From Entonaema liquescens (taxonomy: Eukaryota > Ascomycota > Sordariomycetes > Xylariales > Xylariaceae), in NCBI GenBank assembly GCA_902805475.1, contig CADCSX010000025.1:744001-808000 (forward strand): 64,000 nucleotides of DNA, in the 5' to 3' direction. Of the stretch, positions 1-11,682 are shown in pieces (within the stretch, counting starts at the first letter, position 1; each line of letters opens with the position of its first letter). The translations under genes and the position numbers were made by a program. The notes below the pieces were generated by a model, which was not told the DNA's origin, made no database searches, and was given only the letters and a program-made list of their open reading frames with translations.

Positions 1-2134
1 TGGTAGGAAAGTTAGCTACTCTTAATTATATGTTGATGCACATTGGTCAACTCACATACTGCGCCAATCAGCAGGCAACCGACCACTCACCCCTTTCCAC
101 AGTGTCCATAGCAACTCAACCAGGCAGACACATCCAGTAAATAGGAATAGTCAATCTAGCAAATCTAAATACATCATATATATCTACCCCTTATAGTCCT
201 AATATATCGAACACGGATATCATTACGTAGCGTTGGGTATTCCACTGCGGAGAGGAAGAGGTAGGGGCCTAGCAAGTGGTATAATGGTGACACGTCTTGA
301 CCTCTACCTTCTATCGGGTTAGGGGGAGGTATGCTCTCCTTGTATATGCTTGGTATCTGCCGAGCAACCTCAGGGAGTATCCTTATTGTCTCCTGATAGT
401 CAGTAATCCTTTTATATAACCCCCAACGCCCTTAACATAATCCCCTATCCTTGACCAAGCGTTGCTAAACATCACTCCTAATGTGCGTTGAAGTTATACC
501 CAAACCTACTCACCCCGAGTAGGAATCTGTCCCATTGGTATGAAACTATGCTTCTTGAGCTCTACCTTTTTATAATAGGCTAAACCCTAAGAGCCACTAA
601 GCCGGACAGTATTCTAAGTGAAGGGATTTACACCAGTTGGTGGTAAGGTATAAAATCAGGCAACTAAACGAGTCTATAAGGTATTTGATTAAGCAGCATA
701 TTGAAGTTCAACCCTATTTGAAACGCCGAACGATTATTTAAAAGGGAAACTAAACCCAATCTTGCCTTTGACGGTCCGACATAATAGTTGGGGACAATGC
801 GTGCAGCGTGGTCTCCTAGCTTTGTATTGTTTAACTGTAAGCTACAACTCCAGCCATCTGTGTTCACGATTTTCATATGGCTATCAGATGATAGGATTGT
901 TTGAAGTGCTTCGTAACGTAGATCACTACCTATTCCTATGTCCTCTAGTTTCTATATAGGGAAACTTTACATACTTTAGGACGTTTCTTCGAGAAGGTCA
1001 ACGTACTGATTAGCAAGATGCATAGCACATAGTAGTAGAACCAGTAATACGATTGAACATCAACAATGAATTAATAGTAATACTTCGTTCTATTAACCCG
1101 GCAACATACACCCCGTCCAAATGTCGGTCACGATAGACTATCATATGTGGTTAGATCCACTTCCTACAGAAACATTCATAGAAATGGATGAAAGCGAAAA
1201 CAATCGTATTCTATGATCGTGTATATGTAACAAATAGGCCGGAAAAAGATTTCCATGATACCTATTATCGGGGAAGGGAGTTTCGAATACTCTTTGTACT
1301 CTAGCTTAGCTTGGTGGAATTCCCTCTTTGCTAAAACATCCGTCGCTCTTTTCGATAATATGGTTCCTTGTTGCGACGGATCAGACGGATGACGATCGTC
1401 ATTAGCTGTTAAGTGTGGCTAAAAGCCAAACCTTCTGCTACCGAAGCCACAAACTATGACGCTGCATGGTGTGGCTTTGTTGGTCCTGTAGCGAATCAGA
1501 GAGCTTGGTTTTCTCCATCCCTGTAGAAGACCCAACGTCACGCCGGCAGATCGGCACTAGTGCAGCAGGCCATCATCGAATGAGAAGCTTTACTGAGGGG
1601 CAGCTTGCAGAGGGAGGGGCAGTACCTTGTTGTAAAGGCGCAGATTAGGATAGACTCTGACCGCATTCGTCATCGTTAATATTTATGTATGTGCATATCT
1701 TTAGATTGAGTAGAAAACTGCGTCTATCATCGGTCTCCCGCTGCCCGCTACAGGGAGATTTCCGCTACAATGCAAACGTGTGAGCTATGAACGATATCTT
1801 TCAATGTATCCCTAAGTAACGTCAATTCTTTTTCATTGACCGACCGCCTAAAAGAAAGTGATACACACTTATTCATCCTTAACCCACCTATTATTTTAAC
1901 CTTTCCTCCTCCTTCCCCGGTTTATATTATTGCTACTCCTGCACAAATCTTTTGCGCCTAGACCTTTTTTTCTAACCTATCCCCGGAACCTCTGGAAGCT
2001 CTCCATCTCAAACTTAACTCAATTAAACTCACATCTCACCTTACCTTGCCTTACCTTCAACTTCCGATCAATTTCACAACGTACTACCCCGTACTACTCC
2101 GATTTGATCGTACAATCAACAAACAACCGCCATC
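1..2134. other. Gene-poor left flank and upstream region of the MARVEL gene
   Basis: No open frame here looks like a conserved protein; the longest are about 60-107 codons and resemble nothing I know. The sequence is moderately AT-rich with no clear repeat. The last 240 bases become pyrimidine-rich, as is usual upstream of a fungal gene start. Confidence 0.5.
1899..1918 (+). promoter_or_regulatory. Pyrimidine-rich promoter tract upstream of the MARVEL gene
   Basis: A nearly pure C/T run (cctttcctcctccttcccc core) lies about 220 bases before the ATG at 2135 and is followed by further CT-rich sequence to about 2100. Such tracts commonly precede transcription starts in filamentous fungi. Its role here is inferred from position and composition only. 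Confidence 0.3.
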
Positions 2135-2979
2135 ATGGGCGCCAAATCAGGTCTTGCGCTCAAAGTAGTGCAATGGTTCATCCGCGGTGTACAGTTCTGC
2201 TGCAGCGCTCTCATCCTCGCCCTCTTCTCGTATTTCCTCGCAGTGCTTACTAACCGTAACCTGCCCATACCAACGTGGACGCGTGCCGTTGAGGGTATCT
2301 CGGGAATCGGTGTGCTCTACACCATTCTTGGCCTTCTGCTACTGTGTTGCCTGGCCGGCCATCCCTTCACCTCCTTCATCGCTATCGTCCTGGATATCTG
2401 CTTCATCGGATCCTTCATCTACGTTGCTAGCGCCACTCGGGGTGGAGCCAGCAGTTGTACCGGCACCGTCGATACGCCCTTTGGCACCGGCCGCGCTGAG
2501 GATCTAATCAACAACCAGCACCCCACCTATAGGCAAGTCTGCCAGATGGAAACAGCTTGCTTGGCTGTCTCTATCGTAGCAGTGTAAGTATCCTCTTTCA
2601 GATTCGTGTATACAACTTACTAATTAATATACACAGCATCTTCTTCGTCTTCTCTGCGCTCCTCGAAGTTGTGCTGGTCCGCCACCGACGTAAGGAGCAG
2701 CGTTTTGGCCCTAGTCCTGCCAACAACTACACATCGGGTTACGGCCGTCGAGGCTTCTTCGGACTCTTCCGCCGAAAAGAGCCTGTAGATACTATAAACC
2801 CTAATATCTTGCCTGAGCACACTCACCCGGACCAGATGCGCCAGAGCTACAACACTGAGACTACCGCTGTCGGTCATGAAAACGGCGTACACAACAAATA
2901 TCAGTATGACGGCCAAGTTGCGTATCCCGAGACCGGAACTGCGACGGCGCATACTACCCCGGCTGGCTACCGCTACTAA
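2135..2979 (+). CDS. MARVEL-domain four-helix membrane protein
   Basis: Two exons, 2135-2583 and 2637-2979, are separated by a 53-nt intron (GTAAGT donor, TACTAAT branch, CAG acceptor) and give 263 aa. The N-terminal 160 residues hold four hydrophobic segments: about residues 12-34, 50-72, 78-97, and one spanning the splice junction at about 142-163. Cysteines lie in the loop between the third and fourth helices. This is the layout of fungal MARVEL-domain proteins, which sit in the plasma membrane or eisosome-like patches. The C-terminal 100 residues are polar and cytosolic, with basic patches such as FGLFRRKEPV. No signal peptide precedes helix 1. The exact function is unknown. The gene converges on HIS3. 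Confidence 0.85.
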
Positions 2980-3582
2980 GCACGTGCGGTTCTTCTGACG
3001 AAGGAGCCTGTTTATGAAGATGAAGAAAATAGTACCTTTTAAGGGAAGGATATGTATGAAACGGGAGTGATACCTTGCACGGGATTGACATATGAGATGT
3101 TGTCGCTCGCTGCGTTATATGAATCCTGATGAAATTGTTAGGGCATGGCTAGGGACATGATGGGCTGAATCGTAATGGTCGAGTTGAGTTTCTTAATCGT
3201 CTACTATCACGCATATAACGTAAAGGCTCTTAAACGACCAGCAATAATCTTGCTTGGTTGGCATGAATATAATAGAATGAAGTTAAATGAAAAGTATACT
3301 TAAATGTGTTCTAAATTCGCCGGATTGACCCAACCTGCATGTGATGAGGATATAAAAGGTTGAAGTCAGCTAAAGGGCTCTAAATATAAAACATGAGACC
3401 GTAGAGGATTGATGGTATAGATGATGTGGCGGTGAATGAATATAATGAGAAGTCTGGCTAATATTTGAGGCTACTGTAGAGGCTCGTATTTGGCAGATAC
3501 CCTTACAACCGGGTAATTGGATCGTCGCTAGAGACTTAAGCATGCAATATATCATTAGAATTTTACCATTTCTATTCGTCTA
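2980..3582. other. Convergent intergenic region between the MARVEL gene and HIS3
   Basis: About 600 AT-rich bases separate two facing 3' ends. They should contain both 3' UTRs and polyadenylation signals. I see no gene and no obvious repeat. Confidence 0.5.
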
Positions 3583-4365
3583 CTATACGCTCAAAGTCCC
3601 CTTCGTACTCGGCACCTCGCCCTCCTTCCCCGGTATCCTCGTAGTAGCCTGTTTGATAGCAACAGCAAGGGCCTTGAAGGCGCTCTCGGCGCGGTGGTGG
3701 TCGTTCTGGCCGCGGAGGCAGTCGACGTGGAGGGTGACGCGGGCGCCCTGCGCGAAGCTCTGCAGGCAATGCGGTATCATCTCCGTGCTCAGGTCCCCGA
3801 TCTTCTCGCGCTTGAGCCCCAGCTCGACGACGCTGTACGGCCGGTTCGACAGGTCGACGACCGCGCGCGAGCGCCTCGTCGAGCGGCGCGTACGCGGATC
3901 CGAACCGGGCGAGCCCGGAGGCGCTGCCGAGCGCGTTCGCGAAGGCGTACCCGAGCGCTATGCACACGTCCTCGGCGGTGTGGTGATCGTCGACTTTGCG
4001 TGGTTAACTCTTCGTCAGCGGGTCCCATGTTTTTGTTTTTTGTTTTTTCATCATGTTATTTATATATATGGCTAAGACGGGCTCGTACTGTGCAGGTCGC
4101 CCTTGCAGGCCAGGGCTAAGCTCCAGCCCGAGTGCTTGGCCAGGGCGTGGAGCATGTGGTCGAGGAAGCCGATGCCTGTGTTCACGCTGATGGTTTGCGA
4201 CTTGCTCGACTGGCTGGCGTGGCCCTCGGCGACGGACGTCAGTAGGCGAGGGTCGGTGTGTTCAGGAAAGTCCCCGCCATCGAGGTTCAGGGCGAGCTGG
4301 ATTTTGGTCTCGTTTGTGTCGCGGGTGAACGCCGCCCATCGCGGGGTCGTTTTCTCAGAACCCAT
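3583..4365 (-). CDS. HIS3: Imidazoleglycerol-phosphate dehydratase, with a 2-base frame break
   Basis: This is the sixth step of histidine synthesis: dehydration of imidazoleglycerol phosphate to imidazole-acetol phosphate. Exon 1 (4365-4089) encodes the N-terminus with the metal-site motif [16 protein letters not shown] (residues about 65-80). A 95-nt intron (4088-3994) follows. Exon 2 (3993-3583) opens with [10 protein letters not shown], and the second His motif NDHHRAES lies further on. The reading frame breaks at 3861-3871: after APLDEALAR the frame goes wrong, and the expected VVDLSNRPY continues in another frame. The run CGCGCGC is two bases too short. With two bases restored the protein is 229 aa, close to the usual 220. 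Exon 2 is strikingly GC-rich compared with its flanks. An assembly error is more likely than loss of histidine synthesis. The gene diverges from LOC1. Confidence 0.93.
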
Positions 4366-5757
4366 ATTCGTTTAAGTAGGTTGTATTTCTCCCGAGCTGA
4401 TTTTGATAGTTTTCCAATGTGTCAACTGGAGATATATGTAGTTAGGTACTTATTAAACTGTCGTGATTTTTATTTTTTTGGATACGCCGAGGATCGGGCT
4501 TATGTTAAAGGCAAAAGCTATAGCGTCAGATAATTGACCAATCATAACTGAGCTAATTGATCGATTTAGGGTTGTCTATAGCGCTACCTTGCCTGCAGGC
4601 CGCAGTAAGGCTTCTGCTGATCGGTGGGGTTTATACAATCTAACCAACCAAAAAGCAATAGTTAATACAATCCTTTAGAACTTTACATGGACCTTGATTG
4701 GCATTCGTCCACCAATTCTAAATTCGTATTATAAAGATCCTTCTTAAGTCCTAGCCTTGTTAAAACAAATAGCTTCAAACGTTAAGTTTTACTTAACTAA
4801 ATGAAAAATTGTTTTTGATATATGTCTCACTCATCTGTGGATATCATAATATCTAGCAAAACTAAATATGAGCAACATAAGTAGTATTCCTTTTCCTGCC
4901 CGGACAAGATCGGTAAGCGGACCTTCCCGAAGACCGGGTTATTTTGAGTTAAAGGTAAACTGCATGGTTGGAGCTTATACTTCAAGCATAGAAGCCGATT
5001 GTCGGCCCTTTGCCTTCCGGTTATCCATTACAATATTCCCTGTGTCTCACATTACCTTCCAATTCTGTCTTGGCCTGCTTGTTCTGTCTTGGGAGCGCCG
5101 GAACTAGAGTCGTTTCTTCCTAGTTGACCTGTTTGTGGTATCACAGGGAACCCGCCATGTAATATCAAGGTTAACAACGAGATCGAATAATGTATATGAC
5201 TTCTGGGAAGAAGATTCAGGTAGTCTACTTAGGATAAGTAGAAAATAATGGGAACCCCAACTTAGAACTCATGATTTAAAGAGAAGTCAGCACAGAGTTC
5301 GAACAAGTTAGTATAAATCTCATACTATTCTAGTCATCTCTATCCCAGAGGTTTTTATAGGTTGTGCAGATAGAAACAACCAAATAATCTCAACTCCTAA
5401 GAGAACTGAGACATGAAAAGGATTTCTGCAAATCTGTACTTAAGATTTTCTAGTTTTGAAGCCAGTATAGTTAATTTCTGTATAATGATTTAGTATTGAT
5501 ATTAGAAATATGTTTGAGTTATTAGAAGTCACAGCTGAAGTAACTACGAAGTACAATGCACTTAGATACGCAAAAACGGCTTGGCAAAGCGACACTTTAC
5601 CTGGTTGGGTAAGTGGGATGCGCTACTTGGGTACTTAGAAAATCTCTTATCATTGATAAGGAAAGCTACAATTTTATTTCTACAATCTGCAAGTTGCGCC
5701 AAAGTCTTCAAATCACATCTTGTCGCATCGGAACTTCTGCGAAAAAAGACAAAAAAA
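4366..5757. other. Divergent intergenic region between HIS3 and LOC1
   Basis: About 1.4 kb of AT-rich sequence should hold both promoters. The stretch just before LOC1 ends in an A-rich run up to the ATG, favourable for initiation. The frame of LOC1 stays open upstream to an ATG at 5581, but that extension shows no family resemblance. No other gene is seen. Confidence 0.5.
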
Positions 5758-6416
5758 ATGGCGCCTTCGAGAACAAGAACGGTCAAAAATAAACATGCCA
5801 CGAATAAATCCGGTATAAGCTCCAGCAAGTCGTCAAAAGGAGGTGCATCAGATGGCATTGTCAAGTCGAAACGAAAAGGCCCCGTGCTCTCGAAGCAGGT
5901 CAGAGGGAAAAATGTCCCCGACCGGCTGAAGAAGAAAAAGAAGGTCTATACGGAGAAGGAATTAGGTATTCCAGAACTAAACATGATCACCCCCGTTGGA
6001 GTTACGAAGCCTAAAGGGAAGAAGAAGGGCAAGGTTTTCGTGGACGACAAGGTACGGTCAGATCGTAGATGGATTTCCATTACCACTGAAGAAGAATGTT
6101 AACATGATTGGCGCGCCGATAGGAAAGCATGAACACGATTTTAGCCATGGTACAGGCTGATAAAGAGGGCGAAATCGAGTCCAAGATGATTAAAGCCCGA
6201 CAAATGGAAGAAATCCGGGAGGCGAGGAGAGTTGAGGCGGAGAAGAAGGAAGAAGAGAAGAAAGCGAAACTTGATGAGACCAAGGAATCGCTGAGGAGAA
6301 AGAGAAAGAGGACAAAGCAGTCTGGTGAGAACGACGACGATGATGTAATCAAGGAAGTCGCGTCTGCCGGGACTAAGGCCACCAAGCCTAAGAAGAAGAG
6401 GGTATCATTCGCGTAG
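5758..6416 (+). CDS. LOC1: LOC1-type 60S ribosomal assembly / mRNA localisation protein
   Basis: Two exons, 5758-6051 and 6123-6416, with a 71-nt intron (GTACGG donor, TAG acceptor, phase 0) give a 195-aa, very basic protein. The family signature is visible: an N-terminal [10 protein letters not shown], a central [19 protein letters not shown], and a Lys-rich [14 protein letters not shown] at the splice junction. A Lys/Glu coiled-coil follows (about residues 115-165) with [13 protein letters not shown], then a basic tail. Loc1 is a nucleolar RNA-binding protein needed for pre-60S assembly and, in yeast, ASH1 mRNA localisation. I chose the start at 5758 because the protein then begins like its homologues, and aaaaaaATGG is a good context. 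Confidence 0.9.
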
Positions 6417-9400
6417 GAGAGTTTTGGACGTGAATATGAATGACTGGACGGCGTTTTGGCGTTGATTCGGGCTGTACCCCCGAGAAAATACGAGCATTGA
6501 TCGATAAGATTAGCATAAAAGCATTTTCGCGATACCCCTAAGACGAAATTAATATGGTCATTACTATGTGCATGGGTCCAACCAAGCTTCTTAAGCTTGC
6601 TTGCTTCTCGTACAAGTAGAATGTGATTTCAATTTCAATCATATTACCCCCTCGAAAGTATGAATTGGGAGGTAGGAACCGACGCCATAACCTTCATATT
6701 GGCTAATATATATGAAATGAGAGTCGAGCATACTATGTTACGCGTCTGCAAGCAATAGATTAATTGGTAACTTGAAACGAGGAACTTCAATAGCGGCAAG
6801 CCAACTCAACCGAATGAATAAGTGCCAGTAGATCTTCATGAGGCGCTTGAGTTTAAGGATTTCTCATCTCATATGAGAGTACTGGGAGTATGAGTATGGC
6901 GCGATTCATAACGCGCCTCTTTATCCAAGCCAACCATAGGCTTTAATAAGGTGTTGAAAGGTTATATGGGGGACTGAAGTTTGAATGAGTTTGAGAATAT
7001 TCATTTGCCTGCCTATTGCATGGGTAACGGTAGATGATCATGCATAGTTATCAATATCGACATCAACGTTGTAAATCTCAACATTGCGGCATAGTGATTT
7101 AAGGAGTGGAGGATGATAATATTCAGAATCCTATGAGATTGAACTGACCAAATGCCTCATTCGCCTTGTTAGCATAACTAGATGATAAGGTTGAATACAT
7201 TAAGTACTAGGTAGTATACCCAAAATGCTGGACTCACCAATGTCCTTCCTACACATGCTTCGAGTTTCTCGGTGAATCTGTTTTTAGGCATGTGGTTTTG
7301 TTGAAAACATACCGAAGACTTTGGGCGATTGTATTATGTTACTATCATGAAGTTGTCTAACGGAACCAAGAGAATACAATACCTCTTGGTTGGCTCATCA
7401 TCTAGGAGTCGACGCCACATTGCCGGTAAGCCTGTTTGCAGATCTCTTGTTTTACCTCGCTGCCGGCTTCTCTTTTGGGTTCCAAAGGTAGGTGAGATTT
7501 AAGCATCAATATAACCAACGCCTAGCGTCAGAACTACTCCAGCTGTGAGGGAATATCCTCCTAAAGAGGTATCACCTCCCTAATTAGAGACAGAGGCGAA
7601 CCTAAGAAAAAGTGATATTTAGCACACAATTTTTTAAAGTGCTTATTTCTTTCTTGTAAGACCCGATATTTTATCGAAAATTGGCCGTGATGTTGTTTCT
7701 TCAGTAAGAGATGGTATTGCATAAGAGCTTTTACTGGCAAGACATAATTGCAATATACGATGATACGATGAGACAGTTAGTCCCTATTGGGACATACTCA
7801 CGATCAACTATTGGTAGCCTCGTTTGGGCTACGATAACATAATGTTCTTTTTAGTTACCCTATCCGGGTAATTTCGAAGACATGTCTTGTAAACTTCGCA
7901 AGTAACGAGATGTTGAAACACGAGAAACGTACACTCGTAAGATGCTAGATACCATGTAGTTAGGCTAGAAAGATAAGTTGACGAATCTCATGCGTTGCTA
8001 TGAGTCTAGACACGACGATAGTGCGCATATCGTATGCGGACTGCTGCAAAAATAGGGCGTAGACCGAAGCTAATCAAGTTGGCAGCTTTGTGCTAAACTA
8101 GGAGCATCTTAGCTTGAGATTCGTGGTCTCACAACAACATAATTAATGCCTACTTTTATATACGTGCATACGTATCCCTTCATTTACCTAAGTAAACATT
8201 GATTATTCCAAGTAAACATTTCTCACATTTTTTTCTGCATTTGACTTTAGATACTAGTTACCGACTCTATCACGGACTCTATCACGGGAGAATCATTAAT
8301 GGATTATGACGCAATCCCCTAAAAGATGATGATTTGGGAATAGCCAAGTGCCAGAGCTGCGCGTAAGCACCCGCAAGCACAAATAAGATGGTCCACCATT
8401 TGGCCTGGGGACCCTGACGCCATCTAATATTAGGCCGTAAGCCCAGACCGATCCCAGCAGACCAAGCAGAATACGGATTAGGCCGGAGCTTTTTAGCAAG
8501 AATGAAACAGTACCTCGTAGTAGACGAAAGATGGACCTAATGATAGAATATGAGGAGATCAAAGATAAAAGAGCCTCTGTAAGAGTGAGAAAAGGCGAAT
8601 GACCTTAGTTCAAGTTGGTGATACGAACGCAATCATGAATCATTTATATGTCAAGAATCAAATCAATCCGGATCGCGTGGCTTTCCAGCAGGCAGATCTG
8701 CACCAAGGAATACGAGCTGCTCTACGAAGTTATGTACTACCCGCACCACCCCATAGGCTGTCCAATCTACGATGGACCAAGGTGCAGGTGGTTTGCATAT
8801 GGCGGCTACACGCGAATGGGTCGAATCATGATTTTATCTTACTTAGCTGTGGCTAACCTTGTGCGGGTTTAGGTTGTTAACCTACTGCAGTCAGAACTTC
8901 GTGTTCCTGCATTGGTTACAGGCTTGGCATGTTGGTTTGGGGTATCGAGAGTACAATAATATTCGTTCGTCCGTGCTCCAATGTTTTGATATATCACTGT
9001 TTATATAGACCTATTACATACCCTTCTTATTATCGAATCAACCTGAAAGTTGATAAGTTGATATCCGCCCGTAAATGATATGTACTATGTAGAAGAGTGT
9101 TAAAAGGGGCTTCGGAAGAGACAAAACGTCATGAATGGTACAACAGCCTGGAGATGATGAGGACGCAAGAGATGCCCGTATGTTTGTAAAGAAATCCCCG
9201 TCTTGCGGGCCAATCATAGATAAGTTTGCCCATGTCCCTGTCCGTAGATGTTCCCTATGATTGGTTGGTATGTCTATGACCCCCCTGGTCAGAGGGACAA
9301 CGCTCAGCCCAAGCGAAATGAGCAGCATCACCCTTCCAGCACTTGTCGTCCATTTACAGCGAGACAGGCCCCCAAATTCAGTGCCATGTCGAGCGTCCGA

Positions 9401-9973
9401 CGAAGCTAACGATGCTCGGGGGTGGTCCACTGCTAAGGAAGTATCTCATTTTAATTTTTTGGACTGGCAAACATATTATCAAAACATATCCGCCTCCGGG
9501 TTTCATTAATTTCTCTCCTCTCCTCTCACCTCTCTTTATCCTCACCTTAACGTCCGGCCGACCGTTCGTCGATTGTGGGTTGTCGATGTTTGGGTTCCAG
9601 CCTCTCGCGCCAACAATGAGGATCCGGCAACGATAGAAGGACCACAAAGATAGAAGAAGCAGGAAATAGGGGACGATAATAATACGATAATGATGGGATG
9701 CTATTCTGGACGATCAGCAACCTAACTAACGCATTCATTCTCTTTCACTCTTTTACCTGCCAGCCAGCCGCAGTAGATTTTTATTTTTATTTTTTAGTTA
9801 GGCCATAAACGAGTCCCCAAGCAGCGAACCGCAAACCAACCCGCGCCCCCAAATCCACCAGCGAATCCGACTCTGCCTCTAAAAAAAAAACTAGTATTCT
9901 AGTACACACGCTTACACGCACGCACGCACTTTCGAAAAAAAGCTCGTATTTCTCCATTTCACCGCCACGCGCG
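6417..9973. other. 3.5-kb gene desert downstream of LOC1
   Basis: No open frame over 130 codons and no recognisable protein fragment on either strand. Base composition is mildly AT-rich without the extreme TA enrichment of heavily RIP-mutated DNA. I see no terminal inverted repeats or long direct repeats. The last 200 bases (from about 9770) become C- and T-rich and probably form the promoter and 5' UTR of the next gene. Confidence 0.5.
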
Positions 9974-11612
9974 ATGACAACCCCAGTCTCGGGGTCTTCA
10001 CTCCCTCAGACCCGAGACGTACATCAACACAGTCATTTTCACAACTCCAACTCCAAAGAAAGCCACCACCATCATTACCACCACCACACCCACCACACCC
10101 ACCACGCTCGTTCTCAAAACAGTAACAAAAGGGGCCACAAACGTACCGATTCGGAACCCACTATAATCGTCGAGACTATTTCCGTTCTTGAACTTATCGA
10201 TTCAGCCGGTGTCCCCATTACTCTCCAGACTCTCACCCCATCCAAATCGACATCTACGTCCAACTATATCACTAGCTCCGAACCCGACGTTACTGTCGAC
10301 CCGAGCACAACTACATCATCAAGTTCTACATCTGCTCCAGGCTTACCTACTTCTTCCCCGGGAACTAGCGACGATGAAGGCGACAGCCTCTCTTCGACTA
10401 CCATCCCCACGATAGACCCGACCGTAGCACCGTCGGAGTCTTCGATGCCTACTACCTTTCCACATTATCTTATTCGCCTTTGACGTCCACTCCTTTGTCA
10501 GGCTCTCCCGTTTTCCCATCCTTGGCTGGCGTGACCAACACAACCCAATGTACGTATTAACTGTTCTATTTTTTTTTCCCCTTGTAATTAATTAATTACT
10601 CCACTGCTATCGTCTGGCTATTGGCTTCTAACATTTCTGCGCAGCTTCTTCGTCCACTCTTTCTCGCAACAGTACTAGTTCTACTCCGTTACGTTCATTT
10701 TCCATCGAAGGTTTCAATACCTCCGTGTCGGGGTCATTTGGTACTATACTTCCATCTGATTCTTCTGCTACTTCTTCGCCAACGACTACCACTCGCTCTA
10801 ACCCCTCATCAACCACTGTTGGTTCTTGGGGGATACCTACCCAGACGGATGATGGTAACATTGGCGGTGGCAATGCACAACCATCTCCAAGCGCCGTAGC
10901 GACTGATGACTCCAGTTCAAATGGACCCGAAGCGGCCACGGTCGCAGGCAGCGTTCTAGGAGGTGTAGCTGCGCTTGCAGGTATTTTGATTCTTGCTCTC
11001 TTCCTTCTGAAATGGAAGAAACGCCAGAACACCCTTAAGCTCATGCGGGGCTCCACGAGTGAACGAGGTACCGGCGGCGGTTTGGTTGGGAATATAGGTC
11101 CGGGCGGAGGCGACGGCGGCGGTATGTCTGAAAGACGGCGTTCAATTCCCTTTGCGATTCCCGCGGCTCTCGCCAACTTGACTGGCCATAAACGAATCTC
11201 CGCACGTAGCGCCGCTTCTGCGGATGGAGGTGAACGAGGATTTTCCAAGGTTTCTGGTAGGAAGTTGCCACCGGTTATTCAGTTCGGCGGGGATGGCTAC
11301 ACGGATCCCCGCGATACTATTCTAAGCGACCAGTCCGTCGAATATAGGGACTCGACCTTCCCTGGATTAGGTGGTGGGCTCGCGCCGACTAGGTTAGCTG
11401 TGGGCGTCCCGATGCGGCCGGAAAGCGGAGTCCCGGTGTTTAACCCGGGACCGGCCCGGACCCCGAAGACGGAACAGGCACCCTTCAGTCCCGTTTCAAA
11501 CAACTCACCCCTTGCGCCTCCTCCCCGAGATCCACTGGGAAGATCCCACCCTTCTTACGATGGGTCGAGTCGTTCTCACGGCTCAGCCTCCCGGTTTACC
11601 GAGGAGTTATGA
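9974..11612 (+). CDS. Ser/Thr-rich single-pass membrane protein with a His cluster; one frame break
   Basis: Exons 9974-10549 and 10645-11612 flank a 95-nt intron (GTACGT donor, GCAG acceptor). Exon 1 leaves its frame near 10459-10461 (tttccaca) and hits a stop at 10481. The Ser/Pro/Thr-rich coding sense continues in another frame up to the donor and joins exon 2 in phase. One extra C in the CC run restores a 514-aa protein. It has a histidine cluster (HHHHYHHHTHHTHH, about residues 32-45), a long Ser/Thr-rich, probably O-glycosylated stretch, one transmembrane helix (AGSVLGGVAALAGILILALF) followed by KWKKR, and a polar Pro/Gly-rich cytosolic tail. There is no N-terminal signal peptide, so the N-out topology is inferred. 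The layout resembles Mid2-like cell-surface proteins, but no named domain is evident. Confidence 0.75.
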
Positions 11613-11664
11613 CCCCTGGATAGATACCCTGCTTTTTCATCTTTGCCCTGTATACAATTTCACC

Positions 11665-11682
11665 TTTTTTTTTTTTTTTTTT
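11665..11682. repeat. Poly-T tract (18)
   Basis: A homopolymer of 18 T lies about 50 bases after the stop of the His-rich membrane protein, in its probable 3' UTR or polyadenylation region. Confidence 0.9.

Noticed and set aside
1930..2253. 107-codon frame overlapping the MARVEL gene start
   Set aside because: Out of frame with the clear MARVEL coding sequence, Leu/Ser/Pro-rich from a CT-rich promoter, and with no recognisable product.
6417..9973. RIP-mutated transposon graveyard as an explanation for the deserts
   Set aside because: Base composition is only mildly AT-rich and there is no dense TA-dinucleotide bias or repeat structure visible by eye. A RIP index calculation would be needed to revive the idea.
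10628..11248. 206-codon minus-strand open frame
   Set aside because: Lies wholly within the second exon of the His-rich membrane protein and has the low-complexity look of an antisense shadow.
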